NCBI GenBank assembly: GCA_045591565.1
Contig: JAZNTB010000077.1
Location: forward strand, 1 to 19,135
From: UBA1738 sp045591565
GTDB lineage: Bacteria; Bacillota; Clostridia; UBA1381
Length of the DNA stretch: 19,135 nt
Direction of reading: 5' to 3'
A program made the translations under genes and the position numbers. The notes under the pieces were generated by a model. That model worked only from the letters and a program-made list of their open reading frames with translations. It was not told the origin of the DNA and searched no databases. Positions 14,662-19,135 of this stretch are shown in pieces; position 1 is the first letter of the stretch, and each line of letters starts with the position of its first letter.

Positions 14662-14705
14662 ACCGCACGCTTTCATACTCCGAGTTCCGGAATATGCCTT
14701 GCGGT
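14662..14705 (-). promoter_or_regulatory. Two-part RNA hairpin between rpsZ and rpsH
   Basis: As leftward RNA a 6-bp outer stem (14705-14700 with 14667-14662) is followed by an internal loop (AGG against AAAGCG) and a 9-bp inner stem with one G-U (14696-14688 with 14682-14674), capped by GAACT. It starts right after the rpsZ stop and has no T tract, so it is not a simple terminator. It may control rpsH expression or mRNA processing. Confidence 0.5.
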
Positions 14706-14891
14706 TTACCAACTTGCCTTCTTAACGCCTGGAATCTGGCCCTTGTAAGCCAATTCTCTGAAGCAGATACGGCAGATGCCGAACTTTCTTAAGTATGCGT
14801 GAGGTCTGCCACAGATTTTGCATCTTGAATAGGCCTGAGTTGAATGTTTAGGCTTTCTCTGTTGTTTAACAACCATAGATCTTTTTGCCAT
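14706..14891 (-). CDS. rpsZ: 30S ribosomal protein S14, zinc-binding type Z
   Basis: 61 aa, the short zinc type. Cys24/Cys27 and Cys40/Cys43 (CKIC and CRIC) make the zinc ribbon, and the end GQIPGVKKASW is the family signature. S14 sits in the 30S head. AGGAGG with an eight-base spacer precedes the ATG. Fifteen bases separate it from rplE. It is the conserved Firmicute form; no second zinc-free S14 gene is seen in the window. Confidence 0.98.
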   Translation of the reverse strand: MAKRSMVVKQQRKPKHSTQAYSRCKICGRPHAYLRKFGICRICFRELAYKGQIPGVKKASW

Positions 14892-14906
14892 AATTCTTTC
14901 CTCCTA

Positions 14907-15449
14907 TTAGCTACGAACGAACGGAGCGCCCATTAAGCTTAAAAGCTCGCGAGCCTCTTCATCTGTCTTTGCTGTTGTTACCATGATAATATCCATACCT
15001 CTGATTTTATCAATCTTATCGTAATCAATTTCAGGGAAGATAAGCTGTTCTTTAATACCTAAAGAGTAGTTACCTCTACCGTCAAATGAGTTAGGATTTA
15101 TTCCCTTAAAGTCACGCACACGAGGTAGTGCTATACTGAATAATCTGTCTAAGAACTCGTACATTTTTTCAGCTCTTAGAGTTACTTTACATCCAATGTT
15201 CATGCCTTCTCTAAGCTTAAAGTTAGCAACTGACTTTCTTGCCTTTGTAACAACCGGCTTCTGACCTGTAATCAGTGCAAGGTCGTTCATTGCAGCGTCG
15301 ATAACCTTTGGGTTATCTTTAGCATCGGACATACCGATGTTTACAACAATCTTTTCAAGCTTAGGAATCTGCATTGTGCTCTTATAACCGAACTTTGTCA
15401 TAAGTGCAGGAGCAACTTCGTTCTTATATTTTTCATGCATTCTTGACAT
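14907..15449 (-). CDS. rplE: 50S ribosomal protein L5
   Basis: 180 aa. L5 holds 5S rRNA in the central protuberance and touches P-site tRNA. Diagnostic stretches are the IPKLEKIVVNIGMSDAK region, KPVVTKARKSVANFKLREGM and FDGRGNYSLGIKEQLIFPEI. The ATG at 15449 follows AAGGAGG by 11 bases; a second ATG three codons on is possible but its spacing is worse. Confidence 0.98.
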   Translation of the reverse strand: MSRMHEKYKNEVAPALMTKFGYKSTMQIPKLEKIVVNIGMSDAKDNPKVIDAAMNDLALITGQKPVVTKARKSVANFKLREGMNIGCKVTLRAEKMYEFLDRLFSIALPRVRDFKGINPNSFDGRGNYSLGIKEQLIFPEIDYDKIDKIRGMDIIMVTTAKTDEEARELLSLMGAPFVRS

Positions 15450-15475
15450 TGTCTGTTTTGCCTCCTTCCGTATAA

Positions 15476-15799
15476 TTAATCATTAAATACTTCTTCGCAT
15501 TTCTTGCAGTATCTTACCTTTGAACCGTCTTCCAGAATCTTTACGCCGGTTCTTGCAGCTTTTCCACACTTTGAGCATACTCTCAAAACATTTGAAGCGT
15601 CGATAGCAGCTTCTTTAGAAATGATGCCGCTTTCCTGACCCTGCATTCTTGCTTTCTGGTGCTTCTTCACCATAGCTACGCCCTCTACGATAACCTTTCC
15701 GGTTTCAGGATAAGCTGTGATGATTTTGCCCTCTTTGCCCTTATCTTTTCCGGAGATAACTTTTACGGTATCACCGCGCTTTACATGCATTTTTTTCAT
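15476..15799 (-). CDS. rplX: 50S ribosomal protein L24
   Basis: 107 aa. The KOW motif occupies about residues 5-32 (KRGDTVKVISGKDKGKEGKI). It starts assembly of the large subunit at the 5' end of 23S RNA. The C-terminal part carries Cys75/Cys78 and Cys98/Cys101, a likely zinc ribbon that occurs in many but not all L24 proteins. AGGAGG precedes the ATG by eight bases. Gaps to its neighbours are 16 and 26 bases. Confidence 0.98.
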   Translation of the reverse strand: MKKMHVKRGDTVKVISGKDKGKEGKIITAYPETGKVIVEGVAMVKKHQKARMQGQESGIISKEAAIDASNVLRVCSKCGKAARTGVKILEDGSKVRYCKKCEEVFND

Positions 15800-15815
15800 T
15801 GTACTTACCTCCTAA

Positions 15816-16184
15816 TTAAAGAACTTCCGGAGCCAATGACAATATCTTCATATAATCCTTATCACGAAGCTCTCTTGCAACAGGTCCGAATATACGAGTA
15901 CCTCTTGGGTTCTTGTCATCCTTTACAATAACTGCTGCGTTTTCGTCGAATCTTATATAAGAACCGTCACCGCGTCTTGTTTCTTTAACTGTTCTTACTA
16001 CAACAGCCTTAACAACATCACCTCTTTTAACAACACCGCCGGGTGCTGCCTTCTTAACAGAACAGATGATTTCATCGCCTACGGCTGCGTATCTTTTCTT
16101 AGAACCGCCAATAACACGAATACACATAACTTCTTTAGCGCCTGTGTTATCGGCAACCTTTAAGCGTGTCTGTTGTTGAATCAT
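15816..16184 (-). CDS. rplN: 50S ribosomal protein L14
   Basis: 122 aa from ATG 16184 (MIQQQTRLKVADNTGAKEV), the universal length; AAGGAGG lies seven bases upstream. A start seven codons earlier in frame would place the ribosome binding site inside the protein and is rejected. L14 forms part of the intersubunit bridge region. Landmarks are CIRVIGGSKKRYA, GDVVKAVVVRT and the ending FGPVARELRDKDYMKILSLAPEVL. First gene of the spc part. Confidence 0.98.
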   Translation of the reverse strand: MIQQQTRLKVADNTGAKEVMCIRVIGGSKKRYAAVGDEIICSVKKAAPGGVVKRGDVVKAVVVRTVKETRRGDGSYIRFDENAAVIVKDDKNPRGTRIFGPVARELRDKDYMKILSLAPEVL

Positions 16185-16211
16185 GTTCTTTCCTCCTTCC
16201 GGCAAGTAGAA

Positions 16212-16466
16212 TTACTGTGCCTTCTCTACAATTTCAACCAATCTCCATCTCTTATCCTTTGACAGAGGTCTTGTTTCCATAACCTTAACCTTATCGCCGA
16301 TTCCGCATACATTCTCTTCGTCGTGTGCCTTCAGCTTGTAGGTTCTCTTAACAACTTTACCATAAAGCGGATGCTTTACGCTTTCTTCAATAGCAACTAC
16401 GATTGTTTTTTCCATCTTGTTGCTGATTACTTTTCCGATTTTGGTCTTACGGGTATTTCTTTCCAC
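16212..16466 (-). CDS. rpsQ: 30S ribosomal protein S17
   Basis: 84 aa from a GTG start at 16466 with AAAGGAGG and an eight-base spacer upstream. OB-fold primary binder of 16S RNA. The signature GKVISNKMEKTIVVAIE, then KHPLYGKVVKRT and the METRPLSKDKRWRLVEIV end are present. A 50-base gap separates it from rpmC, longer than most here, with no clear strong structure. Confidence 0.98.
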   Translation of the reverse strand: MERNTRKTKIGKVISNKMEKTIVVAIEESVKHPLYGKVVKRTYKLKAHDEENVCGIGDKVKVMETRPLSKDKRWRLVEIVEKAQ

Positions 16467-16516
16467 TGTAAGGTCCTCCTTTCATACAATTAAATGTATC
16501 TGACTCATACCGATCA

Positions 16517-16720
16517 TTATATTGCAGAATCCTCTAATTCTCTTTCATGAATGATGGTTTTTACACGAGCGATAGTTTTCTTAACATCAGCAATCTTCTT
16601 AGGATTATCCAGCTGGTTGATTGCGTGCTGAAATCTTAAGTTGAAAAGTTCCTGCTTTAAGTCTGCAAGCTTGCTCTGAAGCTCTTCAGCTGAAAGCTCT
16701 CTAAGCTCAGTTACTTTCAT
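16517..16720 (-). CDS. rpmC: 50S ribosomal protein L29
   Basis: 67 aa, two-helix coiled protein near the exit tunnel. The family pattern ELRELSAEELQSKLADLKQ and ELFNLRFQHAINQLDNPKKI is clear. The ATG is two bases after the rplP stop; its AGGATGGTGA site overlaps the end of rplP, so translation is coupled. Confidence 0.98.
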   Translation of the reverse strand: MKVTELRELSAEELQSKLADLKQELFNLRFQHAINQLDNPKKIADVKKTIARVKTIIHERELEDSAI

Positions 16721-16722
16721 TC

Positions 16723-17145
16723 TTATTCACCATCCTTCTCTTCACGCTTTACGAATTTACATTTTACCGGTAGCTTGTGCATAGCAAGACGAAGTGCTTC
16801 TCTTGCGATTTCTTCTGAAACGCCGCCGATCTCGAACATAACGCGACCCGGCTTAACAACTGCTACCCAGTATTCCGGAGAACCCTTACCTGAACCCATT
16901 CGTGTTTCAGCAGGCTTCTGTGTGATTGGCTTATCCGGGAAAATCTTGATCCATACCTGACCGCCACGCTTTGTATATCTTGTCATAGCGATACGGGCTG
17001 CTTCAATCTGTCTTGAAGTGATCCATGCCGGCGCTAATGCCTGTAAGCCATACTCGCCGTTTGATACAACATTGCCGCGTGTTGCCTTACCCTTCATTCT
17101 GCCGCGCATTTGTTTTCTATGCTTAACTCTCTTAGGTAATAACAT
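16723..17145 (-). CDS. rplP: 50S ribosomal protein L16
   Basis: 140 aa. L16 organises the A-site side of the peptidyl-transferase centre. The basic start MLLPKRVKHRKQMRGRMKGK and the loop PAETRMGSGKGSPEYWVAVV are diagnostic. The initiation ATG shares its A with the stop of rpsC (TAATG), an overlap that forces coupled translation; GGGAGG is nine bases upstream. Confidence 0.98.
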   Translation of the reverse strand: MLLPKRVKHRKQMRGRMKGKATRGNVVSNGEYGLQALAPAWITSRQIEAARIAMTRYTKRGGQVWIKIFPDKPITQKPAETRMGSGKGSPEYWVAVVKPGRVMFEIGGVSEEIAREALRLAMHKLPVKCKFVKREEKDGE

Positions 17146-17849
17146 TATTTATTGCCTCCCTTCGCTTTGCGATCAGGTCTTGGTCTTCTTGGCTGTCTTT
17201 CTTCTCTCTTTGGAGCAGATTCAGCTAAAACTTCACCCTTGTAGATCCAAACCTTAACGCCAAGGATACCGTAGGTTGTTGCAGCCTCTGCAAAACCGTA
17301 GTCGATATCAGCTCTTAATGTCTGAAGTGGAATTGTACCTTCATGATACTGTTCTGTTCTTGCGATTTCAGCACCGCCAACACGGCCTGATACTGCAGTC
17401 TTGATACCCTTGATTCCACATCTCATTGCTCTTCCCATAACCTGCTTCATAGCGCGTCTGAAAGAAATTCTCTTTTCGAGCTGTGCAGCAATGTTTTCAG
17501 CAACAAGCTGTGCGTTTGTATCAGGGTTCTTAACTTCCATGATATTTACATTAACGGTCTTTCCTGTCATCTTTTCAAGCTGATTCTTTAGCTTTTCGAT
17601 TTCAGCGCCGCTCTTACCAATTACAAAGCCAGGCTTTGCAACATATAAAGTAATGTAAACTTTGTTCTGCTTTCTCTCGATAACAGTCTTTGAAACTCCT
17701 GCATCGTAGCAAGCCTTTTTGACAAACTTTCTTATATTATAATCTTCAACCAACTGGTCTCCGAATTCCTTTTTGCCGGCAAACCACTTAGAATCCCAGT
17801 CTTTAATAACACCGACTCTAAGACCGTGCGGATTAACTTTTTGTCCCAT
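17145..17849 (-). CDS. rpsC: 30S ribosomal protein S3
   Basis: 234 aa. S3 lies at the mRNA entry pore and contributes helicase activity. The type II KH domain holds the GxxG loop GKSG at residues 78-81 (FVIGKSGAEI). The C-terminal domain has MGRAMRCGIKGIKTAVSGRV and IPLQTLRADIDYGFAEA. The last 20 residues are Arg/Lys/Pro-rich. It ends overlapping rplP and starts 21 bases after rplV. Confidence 0.98.
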   Translation of the reverse strand: MGQKVNPHGLRVGVIKDWDSKWFAGKKEFGDQLVEDYNIRKFVKKACYDAGVSKTVIERKQNKVYITLYVAKPGFVIGKSGAEIEKLKNQLEKMTGKTVNVNIMEVKNPDTNAQLVAENIAAQLEKRISFRRAMKQVMGRAMRCGIKGIKTAVSGRVGGAEIARTEQYHEGTIPLQTLRADIDYGFAEAATTYGILGVKVWIYKGEVLAESAPKREERQPRRPRPDRKAKGGNK

Positions 17850-17870
17850 AGGATTAACCTCCTTTTTCGA

Positions 17871-18206
17871 TTATTCTTTTTCCTTTAATACTAAAGTGAT
17901 ATGGCTTGTTCTCTTTAAGATTCTGAACGCTCTGCCCTGTGCTCTTGGCTGAACTCTCTTAAGAGTTGGTCCCTGAGTTGCGTAGCATTCTGCAACATAA
18001 AGCTTTGATGCGTCCATACCGAAGTTGTTTGTAGCATTAGCCATTGCTGACTTTAAAAGCTTTTCTAAGATTTCACTTGCAGCCTTTGGAGTATTCTTTA
18101 AAATACCCATTGCGTATCCAGCATCTTTACCTCTTATAAGGTCAAGAACGATTTTTACTTTTCTCGATGATATACGAGCATATTTTACACTTGCGCGTGC
18201 TTCCAT
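17871..18206 (-). CDS. rplV: 50S ribosomal protein L22
   Basis: 111 aa, usual length. L22 lines the nascent peptide exit tunnel with its extended beta hairpin. Landmarks are ARISSRKVKIVLDLIRGKDAGYA, the KLYVAECYATQGPTLKRVQPRAQGRAF segment (the tunnel hairpin) and the RTSHITLVLKEKE end. AAAGGAGG stands before the ATG. The 119-base gap before it is unusually long for this junction. Confidence 0.98.
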   Translation of the reverse strand: MEARASVKYARISSRKVKIVLDLIRGKDAGYAMGILKNTPKAASEILEKLLKSAMANATNNFGMDASKLYVAECYATQGPTLKRVQPRAQGRAFRILKRTSHITLVLKEKE

Positions 18207-18325
18207 AAATGGAATCCTCCTTTCAAGTTTTAGGATTTATATTTTTACATATAAGTTCATAAAACATATTCGCCTGCAGCCTGGCACGAGGAGTTCGTAC
18301 CGAGCCTTTATTCAAACTGTTTTAA
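18207..18325 (-). promoter_or_regulatory. Long rpsS-rplV gap with hairpins
   Basis: Most neighbours in the S10 block are separated by 50 bases or fewer. This gap has, as leftward RNA, a 7-bp hairpin with one G-U (18301-18295 with 18289-18283) over a five-base loop, then an AT-rich 6-bp hairpin closer to rplV. No gene, clear promoter or T tract was found. It could be a leader, an RNA processing site or a stability element; function unknown. Confidence 0.4.
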
Positions 18326-18598
18326 TTATCTGGATGTTTTAGCTCCAACATGGCCTTTAAAAGTTCTTGTAGGAGCAAATTCGCCAAGTCTGTGTCCTAC
18401 CATGTCCTCGCTGATGAATACCGGAACATGCTTTCTGCCGTCATGAACAGCGATTGTATGTCCAACCATCTCAGGGAAGATTGTAGAAGCTCTTGACCAA
18501 GTCTTAACAACCTTTTTCTCGTTTGCAGCGTTCATTGCGTCGATTCTCTTCATTAAACGCTCTTCAACGAAAGGTCCTTTTTTAAGTGATGTACCCAT
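18326..18598 (-). CDS. rpsS: 30S ribosomal protein S19
   Basis: 90 aa. S19 pairs with S13 in the 30S head. The start MGTSLKKGPFVEERLMKRI, then KTWSRASTIFPEMVGHTIAVHDGRKHVPVFI and GHRLGEFAPTRTFKGH are family hallmarks. AGGAGG precedes the ATG. It follows rplB by 18 bases. Confidence 0.98.
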   Translation of the reverse strand: MGTSLKKGPFVEERLMKRIDAMNAANEKKVVKTWSRASTIFPEMVGHTIAVHDGRKHVPVFISEDMVGHRLGEFAPTRTFKGHVGAKTSR

Positions 18599-18616
18599 TA
18601 TGAATTCCTCCTTATA

Positions 18617-19135
18617 TTATTTAGCGTTTCTTCTCTTAACGATAAACTTATCAGTCTTATTCTTATGCTTTCTTGTCTTAAGTCCAAGAGCCGGTTTACC
18701 CCAAGGAGTAACAGGAGCAGGACGACCGATAGGAGATTTACCTTCACCACCGCCGTGCGGGTGATCGTTCGGGTTCATTACAACACCGCGGACAGTAGGT
18801 CTCCAGCCCATGTGACGCTTTCTGCCGGCCTTACCGATAGAAATGTTTTCATGCTGCTGATTTCCAACCATACCGATTGTTGCTTTACAATCAAGACGAA
18901 TCATTCTTACTTCGCCTGAAGGAAGTCTAACCTGTGCATACTTGCCTTCTTTAGCCATAAGCTGAGCTGATGTACCAGCTGAACGAACAAGCTGAGCACC
19001 CTTACCAGGATATAGCTCGATGTTGTGGATAAGTGTACCAACAGGAATGTCCTTTAAGAATAATGCGTTACCCGGCTTAATATCTGCGCCTTCGCCTGAA
19101 ACAACGATGTGACCGTCCTTTAGGCCAACCGGTGC
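18617..19135 (-). CDS. rplB: 50S ribosomal protein L2, C-terminal part (cut by window edge)
   Basis: 172 codons of the C-terminal part, open to the right edge; the true start is outside the window and an internal ATG at 18958 is not the start. The visible part begins APVGLKDGHIVVSGEGADIK and includes GTLIHNIELYPGKGAQLVRSAG, then the strongly conserved GRKRHMGWRPTVRGVVMNP followed by DHPHGGGEG, which holds the His near the peptidyl-transferase centre. L2 is required for subunit joining and peptidyl transfer. Confidence 0.97.
   Translation of the reverse strand, partial: APVGLKDGHIVVSGEGADIKPGNALFLKDIPVGTLIHNIELYPGKGAQLVRSAGTSAQLMAKEGKYAQVRLPSGEVRMIRLDCKATIGMVGNQQHENISIGKAGRKRHMGWRPTVRGVVMNPNDHPHGGGEGKSPIGRPAPVTPWGKPALGLKTRKHKNKTDKFIVKRRNAK

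Noticed and set aside
14662..18301. The hairpins before rpsH and rplV as copies of one repeat, since both contain GAACTC in or near the loop
   Set aside because: Stems and flanks do not align, so a shared 6-mer is not enough to call a repeat family.
1..19135. CRISPR array, toxin-antitoxin, restriction or other defence system
   Set aside because: No regularly spaced direct repeats and no such proteins were seen on either strand.

Overview
The window looks like chromosomal DNA from a low-to-moderate GC Gram-positive bacterium of the class Clostridia, probably an Oscillospiraceae/Ruminococcaceae or Lachnospiraceae relative. The evidence is strong AGGAGG ribosome binding sites before almost every gene, the Zn-type S14 (rpsZ), a KOW-domain gene between map and infA, comEC next to holA, and an S4 gene inside the alpha operon. 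Genus cannot be read from the sequence alone.

Layout. (1) Bases 1-66 hold the first 22 codons of a leftward gene that resembles the transposon-associated TnpV family, cut by the window edge. (2) Bases 295-473 hold two leftward tRNA-Leu genes (anticodons CAG and CAA), driven by a perfect consensus promoter and followed by one or two hairpin terminators. (3) Divergent from them is a secreted SH3/NlpC-P60 cell-wall hydrolase (778-2127), also with a perfect TTGACA-17-TATAAT promoter and its own terminator. (4) comEC and holA follow as a tight two-gene rightward unit (2277-5611). A 30-bp palindrome then acts as a shared terminator against the convergent operon. (5) From 5660 to the right edge everything is leftward. 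In transcription order it is the end of the S10 operon (rplB, rpsS, rplV, rpsC, rplP, rpmC, rpsQ), the spc operon (rplN, rplX, rplE, rpsZ, rpsH, rplF, rplR, rpsE, rpmD, rplO, secY, adk, map, KOW gene, infA, rpmJ) and the alpha operon (rpsM, rpsK, rpsD, rpoA, rplQ). Two genes are very short, rpmJ and rpmD; both were found by direct translation. Several starts were moved to internal codons with good ribosome binding sites (comEC, rplQ, rpsM, infA as TTG, rplO, rplN).

How it fits together. The leftward block supplies ribosomal proteins, the translocon channel SecY, adenylate kinase, methionine aminopeptidase, IF-1 and the RNA polymerase alpha subunit, so it couples ribosome, export and polymerase synthesis. 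The block is conventional. I found no CRISPR array, no defence or biosynthetic cluster and no convincing undescribed system. The most interesting leftovers are three unusually long gaps inside the ribosomal block: 222 nt before rpsM, 95 nt before rpsH and 119 nt before rplV. Each can fold into a defined RNA structure and could be a ribosomal-protein autoregulatory site. Others are a 16-bp palindrome between two divergent promoters, a tRNA-Leu with a mismatched acceptor stem, an unusual adenylate kinase lid and a ComEC lacking a recognisable central motif.
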